NCBI RefSeq assembly: GCF_008107685.1 | Contig: NZ_VIRF01000058.1 | Coordinates: forward strand, 372,001-436,000 | Length of the DNA: 64,000 bases | From: Novosphingobium sp. BW1 | GTDB taxonomy: Bacteria; Pseudomonadota; Alphaproteobacteria; Sphingomonadales; Sphingomonadaceae | Direction: 5' to 3' | In this document: positions 8,916 through 17,819 of the stretch, in pieces | Layout: the number at the start of each line of letters is the position of its first letter | How positions within the stretch are numbered: position 1 is the first letter of the stretch | The notes under the pieces: generated by a model | What the model was told of the DNA's origin: nothing | Database searches by the model: none | Seen by the model: only the letters and a program-made list of their open reading frames with translations | Program-made: the position numbers and the translations under genes

Positions 8916-9341
8916 ATGGCGATCCAGCTCTCCGACGGCGGCGAGGACCTGCCAGTCAACCACGACATCAACGTAACGCCCTTCATCGACGTCATGCTGG
9001 TCCTGCTCATCATCTTCATGGTGGCCGCGCCGCTCGCGACCGTCGACGTCAAGGTCGACCTGCCCTCCTCCACTGCGGCGCCCGCGCCCAAACCCGAGGC
9101 TCCCGTTTACCTGACCCTGCGCCAGAGCGGCGAAATGCGCGTGGGCGAGACGGAGGTCTCGGCCGCCGCGCTGGGTGATGCGATCGCGCGCGCCACCTCG
9201 GGGGACCGGGAACAGCGTGTGTTCCTCCGCGCAGACAAGAACGTTACCTACGAAGCGATCATGGACGCCATGAATGTCCTGCGCGCAGCCGGCTATCGCC
9301 ATGTCGCCCTGGTCGGGGCTGAACAGGGTGCTGGAGCCTGA
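8916..9341 (+). CDS. exbD: Biopolymer transport protein ExbD
   Basis: The 141-residue product is a standard ExbD/TolR protein. It has a short cytoplasmic N-terminus, one transmembrane helix and a periplasmic domain. The helix contains the family motif DINVTPFIDVMLVLLIIFMV with the proton-carrying aspartate at residue 25. It partners ExbB and TonB. It starts 5 bp after exbB and ends 2 bp before tonB, so the three genes form one operon. Confidence 0.97.
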   Translation: MAIQLSDGGEDLPVNHDINVTPFIDVMLVLLIIFMVAAPLATVDVKVDLPSSTAAPAPKPEAPVYLTLRQSGEMRVGETEVSAAALGDAIARATSGDREQRVFLRADKNVTYEAIMDAMNVLRAAGYRHVALVGAEQGAGA

Positions 9342-9343
9342 CC

Positions 9344-10129
9344 ATGCGCAGCCCCGGCATCCTTGACCCAGGCGCGCGCCAGCGCTGGGCCGGGGCCACC
9401 GGCATTGCCCTTGGCGGGCATGCCCTCGCGCTTGGCGCGGTTCTCTTATGGAGCCGCGACGCAGCGCCGCCCCCGCCAGAGCCAGTGGTCCTCGTCGAGC
9501 TGCCCGAGGGCGCCTCAGCCCCAGCGGCTTCGCAGGCCCAAGCAGCGGGTAGGCCCGAGACATCGGCGCAAGCGCCGCAGCCCACGCAGGCCCAGCCCAT
9601 GCGTCCCGAACCACTCCCGCCTCTGCAGACGGCCGATCCGCTGCCAAGCGAACCACGCCCCGTTCCGGGCGCCCTTGCGCAAAGCGCACCAGTCGCCACG
9701 CCCGGGCGCGCCGTCTCCATGCCTGCCCCTGCCCCTGCTTCTGCCCCTGCTGCACCAGCTCCCACGTCGGTTAGCCGCAGCACGGGCAGTGGCAAGAGGG
9801 GCGATGGCCCAGGCACCAGCGCCAAGGCACGCAAGGCCCAGGCGGACTATTTTGCGATGATCGCGGCGCACCTGCAACGCAAGAAAAGCTATCCCAAGGA
9901 GGCCAAAAAGGCCCGCCAGCAAGGCACCGTGACGGTGCGCTTCACTGTCACGCGCGACGGGTCGGTCAGCGCCGTCGCGATCAAGACTTCAAGTGGGCAC
10001 GACCTGCTCGATGGGGCGACGCTCGACCTCTTGCGCCGCGTGGCCCCGCTGCCCAGCATGCCATCTTCCATGGAGCGCGACAGCGTCACGCTGGCGCTCC
10101 CGATTGACTACTCGCTGCGCACCGACTGA
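9344..10129 (+). CDS. tonB: TonB family energy-transducing protein
   Basis: The 261-residue product has an N-terminal membrane helix (about residues 17-36) that includes a histidine at residue 26, as in TonB helices. A Pro/Ala-rich periplasm-spanning spacer covers about residues 40-150. The C-terminal TonB domain starts near residue 180 (YPKEAKKARQQGTVTVRFTV, then SSGHDLLDGATLDLLRR). It couples ExbBD to outer-membrane receptors. The gene follows exbD directly and precedes a TonB-dependent siderophore receptor, which is probably its main client. Confidence 0.95.
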   Translation: MRSPGILDPGARQRWAGATGIALGGHALALGAVLLWSRDAAPPPPEPVVLVELPEGASAPAASQAQAAGRPETSAQAPQPTQAQPMRPEPLPPLQTADPLPSEPRPVPGALAQSAPVATPGRAVSMPAPAPASAPAAPAPTSVSRSTGSGKRGDGPGTSAKARKAQADYFAMIAAHLQRKKSYPKEAKKARQQGTVTVRFTVTRDGSVSAVAIKTSSGHDLLDGATLDLLRRVAPLPSMPSSMERDSVTLALPIDYSLRTD

Positions 10130-10181
10130 CCGGCGCCCAGCCCACTACAGAACCGATCACATTCGTAATGAGGGAAGTTTC

Positions 10182-12533
10182 GTGAAAAAGAACTCCGGGG
10201 GAATCTTGCGTCCGACAAGTCTGCGTGGCTCGGGACTGTGCCGTTCAGGTACGGCCGCCCTGCTGGGCGTAACCGCCGCCACTTTCGCGGTGCCGGCCCT
10301 TGCGCAGGAAGTCGAGGACGACGAAGAGATTCAGCTCGAGACACTGCAGATCGAAGACCGTGCAGCCGACGTCAATCCGTACACCTCGCAGGGTGCGCCC
10401 TACAAGGCGCGCGTTTCGGCCGACCCGCGCCGCGTGAAGCCGCTTGCCGAAACTCCCGCCACCATCACCGTCATCACCGAGACGCAAATGGAGGAAGCGG
10501 GTACGACTGACCTTAAGGAAGTGCTGCGCCTGCAGCCGGGCGTCACCATCGGAACCGGGGAAAATGGCAACGCCTTTGGTGACCGCTACATCATCCGCGG
10601 CGAGGAAGCGCGCAGCGACGTCTTCGTAGATGGCCTGCGTGATCCGGGCATGACCACGCGCGAAAGCTTCGCGGTCGACCAGGTCGAGATCACCAAGGGG
10701 CCGAGCTCCACCTTCGCGGGGCGCGGCGCCTCGGGCGGGGCGGTCAATGCGATCACCAAGTCCGCGAGCACCGACTACTCGTTCCACAAGGTGGACCTCG
10801 GCGTGGGCACCGACAGCTTCTGGCGCGGCACGCTCGACACCAACTGGGCGCTAGGTGAGAATGTCGCGGTGCGCGCCAACCTGCTCTACGCCAACCAGGA
10901 CGTGCCCGACCGCGACCCCGCCTACCGCGAACGCTGGGGCGCCGCTGTCTCGGGTCTCGTGCGGGTCAGCGAGGACGTGCGCGTCCAGCTCGACTACTAC
11001 CACCTCACCGCCAAGGACCGTCCGGACCTTGGCGTCTATGTCGCGGCCAGCGATGCCGAAGGCTATGGCAAGACCTTCGATGACCTGCCCAGCTACGCTC
11101 AGGACGAGGACTTCCTGAAGTCCGACGTCGACACCGTCACGGGCCGTATCTTCATCACGCCGATGGATGGCTTCGAGATCGTCAACTCGACCCGCTATGG
11201 CGAAAGCCACAACGGCTACGTCGCGACCGGCGCGCGCGGGGACAGCACGGGCGGCTCGATCTCGCTTAGCACCCACCAAGGCTGGCAGGACGTAAACTAC
11301 TTCGTGAACCAGCTCAACGTGATCGGCCGCTTCGAGACGGCGGGCCTTGCGCACAACCTGATCGTGGGCAGCGAATATTCCGACCACAAGGTCCGCAACG
11401 GCGCGTACGAAACCACCACGCAAGGTGCGACCAACTGCGAAGTCGCGGGTCGGGGCGGCGTACGTCCGGCCTACTGCATCACCGATGCGAACGGCGAGCA
11501 GATCATCGAGGACGGCGCGATCCGCGGCCTCCTGCAGCGCGATATCACGAAGGGCAGCTGGGACTCCTTGTGGCACATGCGCACCTTGTCCTTCTACGCG
11601 ATGGACACCGTGGACGTGACGCCCTGGCTTTCGCTGAACGGCGGTGTGCGCGCCGATGCCATCGACTTTGCACTCTCCACCTACAGCGCAAGCAGCGACA
11701 GCCGCTCGGACTACTACATCAACGACACCTTGTGGAACGGCCATGCCGGGGTGAGCCTGAAGCCGATGGAAGAGCTCATGCTTTACTTCACCTGGTCGAC
11801 CGGCTCGAACGTCAACGGGGGCGAATCGGACCTTGGCTCCAACTGCGGTTACGGTGGCCTGTGCGTCGATCAGAACGTCCCGCTTTCGGCCGGCAAGCCC
11901 GAGAGCTCGGAGTCCTTCGAAGTCGGCGCCAAGTGGGACCTGTTTGACGATCGCCTGCTTCTCACCGTCGCCGCTTTCCAGACCACCAAGGACGATGTCT
12001 ACGAAACCGCTGGCGGGGGTAGCGGCTACACGCCGAGCGGCTCGCTCAACACGGGCAAGACCCGCGTGAAGGGCATCGAGATCGGTCTAGTCGGCAACAT
12101 CACTGACCGCCTCTCAGCGCAGATCGGCGGCTCGATCATGGATGCCAAGGTGCTCGACAGCTACAGCGATGCTAACATCGGTCTGACGCTGGCTAACTTC
12201 GCCGACAATCAGGTAACGGGCCAGGTTCGCTACCAAGTGACCGACGCCTTCGCCTTCGGTGTCACCGGCACCTACAAGAGCGCGATGTACGCAGGCCAGC
12301 CCGATGCGGCGGCAAGCTACAACGCGCAGATCGGTCGTTACACCTTCCGCGTGCCTTCCTCGACCGTGTTCGACGCCTTCGCCGAGTACAAGTTCAACAC
12401 GAACTTCTCCGCGCGCATCAACGTCCAGAACATCGGCAACGAGGACTTCTACACCGCCGCGTACCGTTCGGGCGCCTTCCTCTACAAGGGGGACGAACGC
12501 CGCGGGACGATTACCCTGACCGGCCGCTTCTGA
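10182..12533 (+). CDS. TonB-dependent siderophore receptor (catecholate/Fiu-like)
   Basis: The 783-residue product has a signal peptide ending about ALAQ, a plug domain (ETPATITVITETQMEEAG, then RGEEARSDVFVDGLRD and ITKGPSS) and a 22-strand barrel ending in a terminal phenylalanine (TLTGRF). The plug pattern is that of the TonB-siderophore-receptor subfamily, close to Fiu-type catecholate receptors. The start is GTG at 10182 with AGGGAA about five bases upstream; an ATG nearby is out of frame. It follows tonB and is followed by a PKHD dioxygenase gene, a pairing also seen for E. coli fiu-ybiX, which supports a role in iron uptake. Confidence 0.93.
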   Translation: MKKNSGGILRPTSLRGSGLCRSGTAALLGVTAATFAVPALAQEVEDDEEIQLETLQIEDRAADVNPYTSQGAPYKARVSADPRRVKPLAETPATITVITETQMEEAGTTDLKEVLRLQPGVTIGTGENGNAFGDRYIIRGEEARSDVFVDGLRDPGMTTRESFAVDQVEITKGPSSTFAGRGASGGAVNAITKSASTDYSFHKVDLGVGTDSFWRGTLDTNWALGENVAVRANLLYANQDVPDRDPAYRERWGAAVSGLVRVSEDVRVQLDYYHLTAKDRPDLGVYVAASDAEGYGKTFDDLPSYAQDEDFLKSDVDTVTGRIFITPMDGFEIVNSTRYGESHNGYVATGARGDSTGGSISLSTHQGWQDVNYFVNQLNVIGRFETAGLAHNLIVGSEYSDHKVRNGAYETTTQGATNCEVAGRGGVRPAYCITDANGEQIIEDGAIRGLLQRDITKGSWDSLWHMRTLSFYAMDTVDVTPWLSLNGGVRADAIDFALSTYSASSDSRSDYYINDTLWNGHAGVSLKPMEELMLYFTWSTGSNVNGGESDLGSNCGYGGLCVDQNVPLSAGKPESSESFEVGAKWDLFDDRLLLTVAAFQTTKDDVYETAGGGSGYTPSGSLNTGKTRVKGIEIGLVGNITDRLSAQIGGSIMDAKVLDSYSDANIGLTLANFADNQVTGQVRYQVTDAFAFGVTGTYKSAMYAGQPDAAASYNAQIGRYTFRVPSSTVFDAFAEYKFNTNFSARINVQNIGNEDFYTAAYRSGAFLYKGDERRGTITLTGRF

Positions 12534-12544
12534 TAGGCCATGGC

Positions 12545-12574
12545 GCGGCGGGCGTGTTTGGGGACGTCCGCCGC
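12545..12574 (+). terminator. GC-rich hairpin after the siderophore receptor
   Basis: An 11-bp stem with one G-T wobble (GCGGCGGGCGT with ACGTCCGCCGC) and an eight-base loop lies in the gap between the receptor gene and the PKHD gene. A pyrimidine-rich run follows, but no clean T tract. It could reduce read-through or stabilise the upstream mRNA end. Confidence 0.45.
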
Positions 12575-12609
12575 GGTTCCTATCCTTTCTTGCCCGGACA
12601 CCACGACGC

Positions 12610-13293
12610 ATGCTGATTGTCATCGAGAACCTGCTCGGTCCCGACGAGGTCGCGGATCTGCGCGCACGCCTCATCGACGCGCGCTGGATCGACGGAAACC
12701 AGACCGCGGGCACACGCTCCATCGCGGTCAAGCAGAACCTCCAGGTCGACCGTGAGTGCCCAGTGGGCCGCGAGCTTTCCAACACCATCCTGCGGCGCCT
12801 CGGCGAAACGCCCCGCTTCGTCTCGGCCTCGCTTGCCGAGAAAATCTGGCCTCCGGTCTTCAATGCCTACCAGGACGGCGGGCATTACGGCACGCATGTC
12901 GATTCCGCACTGATGCGCGACAACGCGCGTGGCCTGACGCTGCGCAGCGACCTGTCTGCCACGATCTTCCTCTCCGATCCCGACAACTATGAAGGCGGCG
13001 AACTGGTCATCGAGCAGGAGTATGGCGCGCAAGGCGTCAAGCTGGCGGCGGGTGACATGGTTCTCTACCCCTCGAGCAGCCTACACCAGGTCACGCCCGT
13101 CATCTCGGGGCAGCGCCTCTGCGCCATTCTGTGGTTGCAAAGTGCGATTGCCGACGCCGCCAAGCGCGCGCTGCTCTACGATCTTGACCAGTCGATCCAG
13201 GCGCTGTCGAGCGACCGGGCCGTAGAGGATCCCGACGTCGACCGACTCATACACGTCTACCATAACCTCGTGCGCCGCTGGGCGCAGGTCTGA
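12610..13293 (+). CDS. Fe(II)/2-oxoglutarate-dependent PKHD-type hydroxylase (PiuC/YbiX family)
   Basis: The 227-residue product has the PKHD oxygenase layout: an iron-binding HxD at H96/D98 (YGTHVD), the distal histidine H159 (SSSLHQVTP) and R169 (GQRLC) for 2-oxoglutarate. Length and motifs match PiuC/YbiX proteins, which are regularly located next to catecholate receptor genes and are iron-regulated, although their substrate is not firmly known. It starts 76 bp after the receptor gene and ends 5 bp before the next gene, so it belongs to the same iron-uptake run. Confidence 0.93.
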   Translation: MLIVIENLLGPDEVADLRARLIDARWIDGNQTAGTRSIAVKQNLQVDRECPVGRELSNTILRRLGETPRFVSASLAEKIWPPVFNAYQDGGHYGTHVDSALMRDNARGLTLRSDLSATIFLSDPDNYEGGELVIEQEYGAQGVKLAAGDMVLYPSSSLHQVTPVISGQRLCAILWLQSAIADAAKRALLYDLDQSIQALSSDRAVEDPDVDRLIHVYHNLVRRWAQV

Positions 13294-13298
13294 ACGTG

Positions 13299-13883
13299 AT
13301 GAAGCGCGCGCGCCTCTCGCTCCTCATTAGCCTGGCGCTGGCCATTCCCGGCCTGCTCATGGTCTGGGACCTGCTCGCGAACGCGGCGTGGTCGATGGGG
13401 CTGCTGTCGCCCAGCGGGGAGCTCGCCGTGCGCCTGATGGTCCTGGCAATGCTGCCGGGCCCACTTGTTGAACTTGTCGGGACCAACCGATTCCTCAAGG
13501 GCTGGCTACTGATCCGCCGTAACCTCGGCGTAGCGGCCTTCAGTTACAGCCTGCTGCACTTGGGCTTCTATGTCATCGACATGACGCCTGAGGGCATCGT
13601 CTCCGAATTCGGGTTCCCCGGCATCTGGACGGGCTGGCTGGCGCTCGTCCTCCTTCTGATACCCGCCTCGATCAGTTTCAACACGGCCGTTCGCAGGCTC
13701 GGCCGCCGCTGGAAAATGCTCCAGCGCCTCGTCTACCCTGCCCTTTTCCTTGCCCTTGCACACTGGCTGCTGCTGGGCTGGAGTTCCACCCCCGCCCTCA
13801 TTCACGTCGCACCGCTTGCCCTCGCTTGGGCCGCCCGCGCGTGGAAACGCCATCGTATCCGCAAGGGAGCCTTCACCGCATGA
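13299..13883 (+). CDS. Ferric-reductase-like haem transmembrane protein (MsrQ/YedZ-like)
   Basis: The product is about 194 residues with five to six hydrophobic helices and conserved-looking histidines within helices (SLLHLGFYVI and LALAHWLLL). This is typical of the ferric-reductase-like transmembrane domain that binds b-type haem in the inner membrane. In context it may pass electrons for reductive release of imported iron, but MsrQ-type partners also exist, so the substrate is uncertain. A GTG at 13296 immediately precedes the ATG and is an alternative start. Its stop overlaps the next start (ATGA). Confidence 0.8.
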   Translation: MKRARLSLLISLALAIPGLLMVWDLLANAAWSMGLLSPSGELAVRLMVLAMLPGPLVELVGTNRFLKGWLLIRRNLGVAAFSYSLLHLGFYVIDMTPEGIVSEFGFPGIWTGWLALVLLLIPASISFNTAVRRLGRRWKMLQRLVYPALFLALAHWLLLGWSSTPALIHVAPLALAWAARAWKRHRIRKGAFTA

Positions 13884-14200
13884 CCCGCCTGTTCACCTCG
13901 CTCGCCTGCGCGGGCCTTGCCCTCACCGCCCTTGGCCTTTCCGCGCCCGTCCTCGCCGATGGCGATGTCACCTGCAAGGCCGGTCCCGAGGCCAATTGGA
14001 AGCCCATCGCAAAGCTGAAGAAGAAGGTGTGGCAGGAAGGCTGGACGACTCTCAAGATGCAGGTCGCGGGCGACTGCTACGAGGTTTATGCCCGTAACAA
14101 CGCGGGCCAGGTGCTCGAAGCGTTCTACCACCCAGTAACGCTGGAGAAGCTCGTCGTCTATCGTCGTGGCACCGAGATCTACCGCAAGAAGGGCTTCTAG
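13880..14200 (+). CDS. Periplasmic PepSY-like small protein
   Basis: The 106-residue product has a signal peptide (cleavage near residue 26, VLADGD) and a small domain of the PepSY-like type (WQEGWTTLKMQVAGDCYEVYA) with two cysteines. The ATG overlaps the upstream stop, so it is coupled to the ferric-reductase-like gene. That suggests a periplasmic accessory role in the same redox/iron function. Its stop codon lies inside a CTAG tetranucleotide shared with the end of the IS630 remnant. Confidence 0.75.
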   Translation: MTRLFTSLACAGLALTALGLSAPVLADGDVTCKAGPEANWKPIAKLKKKVWQEGWTTLKMQVAGDCYEVYARNNAGQVLEAFYHPVTLEKLVVYRRGTEIYRKKGF

Positions 14201-15086
14201 TGGAGTGATTCCAACGTTTGGCGCCCGTTCCTGACAGTGGCGGTAATTTCGTCGGCATCTGCCCTCCAGATGAAGGCACGCGGTTCCAGATTTTGCTCTT
14301 TGATGAAACGATTAGTGGTAGCCTGCAGATTGACCACGGAATGAAACACGTTGTTTTGCAGTCGCGGCCTGGTGAGTTTTGCAAAGAGACCTTCGACAGC
14401 ATTGAGCCATGATCAGGACCTGGGTACGAAATGGAACGTCCAGCGCGGGTGCCTGGCCAGCCACGCGCGACCTTGGGCTGCTTTTGGGTGGCGTAATTGT
14501 CGAGGAGGACATGGATTACCTTGTCGGCGGGCATCTGGGCCTCGATCGTGTTGAGGGAACGGATCGACAGCACGATCGCATGGGCAGGCGGCGAGACACG
14601 AAGCCCAACGACATCATGCAGCCTCTCGGCAAAGACGTTGTCCTAGGACAGTTTGAAACTGCGCCATCTGCGCGGGGCCAAACCGTGTTCGTGCCCGATC
14701 TTCACCACCGAGGAGGCCGCAAGGCCCACCGCCTTTGACCATCGCGCGCACCGTCCAGTGCGTGGCCTCGTGCGCCGGTGGCCCCTGCGTCTGCGCCACG
14801 ACCTTCTCGACCAGCGTTGGCTCCAGATGCGCAATGTCGGGGTACGGGTCTTGTCCCGCAGCAAGCCGTTCACACCTTCCTTCATGAAACGCTCCGGCCA
14901 TCGCCACACGCAAGTCTTCGATTTTCCTGCGGCGGCCATGATCGCCTGAGTGCTTACGCGCTGAGCGGTCAGCAAAATGATCCGGGTTCGCTACACATGC
15001 TTTTGCGGTAAACCAAGCGCAGCAACAGTCGCTTCAAATCGCTGGCTGACCTCGGAAGTGAGATGAATCTCGATATCGGTTCGCAT
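14197..15086 (-). pseudogene. Degenerate IS630-family transposase
   Basis: Read on the minus strand from an ATG at 15086, the fragments match an IS630-type transposase: MRTDIEIHLTSEVSQRF, a helix-turn-helix region VSTQAIMAAAGKSKTCVWRW, then HWTVRAM, later IEAQMPADKVIHVLLDNYAT and a C-terminus ending TLESLH. The frame is broken by a TAG near codon 32, at least two frameshifts and another TAG. A stretch containing the first catalytic aspartate (the expected VDEKSQ region) is deleted, since HAIVLSI runs straight into SLNTIEA. It cannot encode an active transposase. The left edge meets the PepSY-like stop at CTAG, a known IS630 target. Confidence 0.85.
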
Positions 15087-15089
15087 GCC

Positions 15090-16673
15090 CTAATCTGACA
15101 AGTGCGCGTTCGCCTGGGCATCCTTCAGTCGGACTCCTTTGTCCCGATCAATCCACTGAGGCGAACCCTCTTTACCTTCCTTATTGCGTGGCGGCACGTT
15201 GCCCACCGCCTTGTTGACCGCGATGAAGCGGGTGCGCAGGTCACCCTCGCTCCGGACCAGTTCGCGCTGCACGCCCAGCACGGCCCGGCGCGCATCGAGC
15301 AGCGGAAGGTAGCTGACGTTGCCCGCCGCGTAGTTTGCCCGCACCAGATCGCGCCGACGCTCGGCCCCGGCAAGCCGCACCACCAGTTCGTCGCGGCGCC
15401 TGCGCTCGGCGCCATAGCCATTGAGCGCATCGTCGATTTCCTGCCAGGCGCTCAGCACCGTCTGCTGGAAGCGCACCGCCGCCTCGCGCTCCTCGATCCG
15501 GCGCAGCGTGACAACACTGCGCCGGCGTCCCCCATCGAAGAGCGGCAGGTTGAGGCTGGGCCCCAACGACCAGGTGCGGCTGCCCCAGTCGAACAGGCTT
15601 TGGCTGCGATAGGATTCCAGGTTGAAGCCTCCCCCGAGGCGAATGCTGGGATAGAGGTCCGCCACGGCAACCCCGATCTCGGCCGTGGCCGCATGGAGCT
15701 GCGCACCCGCCTCGCGCACATCAGGCCGCCCCAGCGCCACCTCGGACGGGAGCCCTAGCCCGAGATCCGGATCAATCGGCATCCCCGAACCGGCAGGTGG
15801 ATCCAGAAGGTCCTGCAATCCCCCCGGGCGTTCTCCGGTCAGCACCGCCAGCGCGTTGATGAGTGCAGCCTCCTGCGCGCGCAGCGGGGCAAGTGTGGCC
15901 TGCGCACCTGCGCGCTCCATCGTCGCGCCTTCGAGCACCGAATGCCCGTCGAGCCCAGCTCGAACCCGCGCGTCCACGATCTCCTCGCGCTCTGTCAGTA
16001 TGTCCCGGTCCTCCTCGGCCAGGATCAGTTGGCGCTGGACGCTGCGCAAGTCGACATAGCTGCGCGCAACTTCGCTCGCCACTGCCAGGCGCGTCTGCTC
16101 CAACATGGCAGCCTGGCCTTCCACGCGGGCATCGGCCACCTCCAGCGAACGACGTACCTTGCCCCAAAGGTCCGGCTCCCACCCTGCGTCGAGACCGCCC
16201 TGGAAAAGCGTAAAGGGATTGGCGAGAAAACGCGCCATCTGGTCACGCTCGGCCTCACTGCCAATCACGTCGAACAAACGGGTCGAGGCGCCGTTCTCGC
16301 TCAGCCGTTGGCGCGTGAGCGAACCCGACAGGTTAACCTGGGGCAGGCCCGCTGCCTCGGCCCCGCCGCGCTGCACCCGCGCTGCGGCAAAGTGGAGCGC
16401 AGCGCTCGCAATGTCCGGGCTCGCCACCAGCGCGCGCGCCTCCAGTTCGTTCAGCACCGGATCACCCCAGAGCGTCCACCAGGCGGCGGGCAGCGCCTCA
16501 CCATCCGTCGCCACATCGTGCAGCGCGGCATCGCCCGAGCGCCAGCTGTGCCAATCGGTCGGGGCTTCCAGCGACGGTACCGCATAGTCCGGCCCCACCG
16601 TGCAGGCCCCCAGCGCAAGGGCGACGAGAAGCGACGAAGCCGTCGTTCGTGCAAGTGAAGTATGGTCGGTCAT
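15090..16673 (-). CDS. NodT-family outer-membrane efflux lipoprotein
   Basis: The 527-residue product has a lipoprotein signal with lipobox LGAC (C24), then the two OEP repeats of TolC-like outer-membrane channel proteins (PSIRLGGGFNLES, LNLPLFDGGRRR). It would be the outer-membrane exit for the adjacent HlyD/ABC-2 exporter. The gene is the last of five on the minus strand, 24 bp after the permease gene. Its C-terminal tail after AVNKAVGNVPP is basic, low in complexity and unlike the usual short ending of this family. That tail borders the IS630 remnant and may be partly IS-derived. Confidence 0.92.
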   Translation of the reverse strand: MTDHTSLARTTASSLLVALALGACTVGPDYAVPSLEAPTDWHSWRSGDAALHDVATDGEALPAAWWTLWGDPVLNELEARALVASPDIASAALHFAAARVQRGGAEAAGLPQVNLSGSLTRQRLSENGASTRLFDVIGSEAERDQMARFLANPFTLFQGGLDAGWEPDLWGKVRRSLEVADARVEGQAAMLEQTRLAVASEVARSYVDLRSVQRQLILAEEDRDILTEREEIVDARVRAGLDGHSVLEGATMERAGAQATLAPLRAQEAALINALAVLTGERPGGLQDLLDPPAGSGMPIDPDLGLGLPSEVALGRPDVREAGAQLHAATAEIGVAVADLYPSIRLGGGFNLESYRSQSLFDWGSRTWSLGPSLNLPLFDGGRRRSVVTLRRIEEREAAVRFQQTVLSAWQEIDDALNGYGAERRRRDELVVRLAGAERRRDLVRANYAAGNVSYLPLLDARRAVLGVQRELVRSEGDLRTRFIAVNKAVGNVPPRNKEGKEGSPQWIDRDKGVRLKDAQANAHLSD

Positions 16674-16696
16674 GCAGCCTCTCGCAGGTTAGAGGT

Positions 16697-17809
16697 TCAG
16701 GCCAGACGGTGGCGAAAGAGCCATGCCGCGAGCGGCAGTGTCAGCGCCGCGATCACGAACATGGGGATGAAGTCATGGTAGATATCGGTGAGGCCTGCAC
16801 CCTCAAGATAGACCCGGCGCACAAGGTCGACGCCAAAGCGCAAGGGATTGGCGTAAGTCGCGACCTGAAGCACCTCGGGCATGTTGCGCACGGGCGTGAT
16901 GAGGCCCGAAAGCAGCGTCAGCGGCATGATGATAAGGAAGGTATAGAGCATCGCCTGCTGCATGTTGAGCGCGACCGAGGACAGCGACATGCCGATCCCG
17001 ACCGAGGCCCCGGTAAAGCCGAGCAGGCCAAGGTAGAGAAGCCAGACAGATCCGCTCATCGGGATGTCGAACCAGAACAGCGAGATCAGCAACACGATCG
17101 TGGATTGCAGCATGCCGACCACGATCGAGGGCACCGACTTGCCGACCAGTATCTGCAAGGGGGTGAGCGGGGTGACGAGAAGCTGATCGAAGGTCCCCTG
17201 CTCGCGCTCGCGCGCAACCGAGAGTGCGGCGAGGAGCAGCGTCTGGAGCACGCTCAGTGTCGCGACCATGGCGGGTACGATCTGCCAGCGCGATTCCAGA
17301 TTGGGATTGAACCAGGCCCGGCGCACCAGTTCGAGCCCCTGCCCGCCTTCGCGCCCCGCGTTGAAGGCGGCCACCACTGACGCGACATAGGCCGAGGCCG
17401 AACCCGCCGTCGTCGAATTGCGGCCGTCGAGGATCAGTTGCACCGGTGCGCGGCGCCCGGCTGCGAGGGTCTCAGCAAAGTCCGCCGGTATCGCGATGAC
17501 CATGAGCGCGCGCTGCTTATCGATCACCTGCGCGATCTGGTTGGCATTGGCGAGCGTGGCCTCGCGCCGGAACACACCCGTCCCATCGAGCCGGGCCAGC
17601 AATTCGCTGGAAGCCGCGCTGTGGCTCTGGTCGAGCACGGCGTAGGGAACGTTTGTAAGATCGAACGAGGCCGCATAGCCGAATAGCAACGTCTGCACGA
17701 AGGCAGGCGCGAACAGGACGATACGGTTGGCCGGGTCCTTGAAGATCGCCAGCAGCTCCTTGCGGATCAGCGTGAGGATCGGGAAGATCAGGGCGCTCAG
17801 GGCCTCCAT
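16697..17809 (-). CDS. ABC-2 type transporter permease (YhhJ-like)
   Basis: The 370-residue product has the ABC-2 layout: one N-terminal helix (about residues 25-50), a large periplasmic domain (to about 170) and five C-terminal helices. The conserved EREQGTFDQLLVTPLTPLQILVGK region is present. It is the second permease of the exporter, following the first by 10 bp. Together with the double-ATPase protein and HlyD adaptor it resembles the E. coli YhiI-RbbA/YhiH-YhhJ type of drug exporter. The substrate is unknown. Confidence 0.92.
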   Translation of the reverse strand: MEALSALIFPILTLIRKELLAIFKDPANRIVLFAPAFVQTLLFGYAASFDLTNVPYAVLDQSHSAASSELLARLDGTGVFRREATLANANQIAQVIDKQRALMVIAIPADFAETLAAGRRAPVQLILDGRNSTTAGSASAYVASVVAAFNAGREGGQGLELVRRAWFNPNLESRWQIVPAMVATLSVLQTLLLAALSVAREREQGTFDQLLVTPLTPLQILVGKSVPSIVVGMLQSTIVLLISLFWFDIPMSGSVWLLYLGLLGFTGASVGIGMSLSSVALNMQQAMLYTFLIIMPLTLLSGLITPVRNMPEVLQVATYANPLRFGVDLVRRVYLEGAGLTDIYHDFIPMFVIAALTLPLAAWLFRHRLA

Positions 17810-17819
17810 CGGCGCGCCT

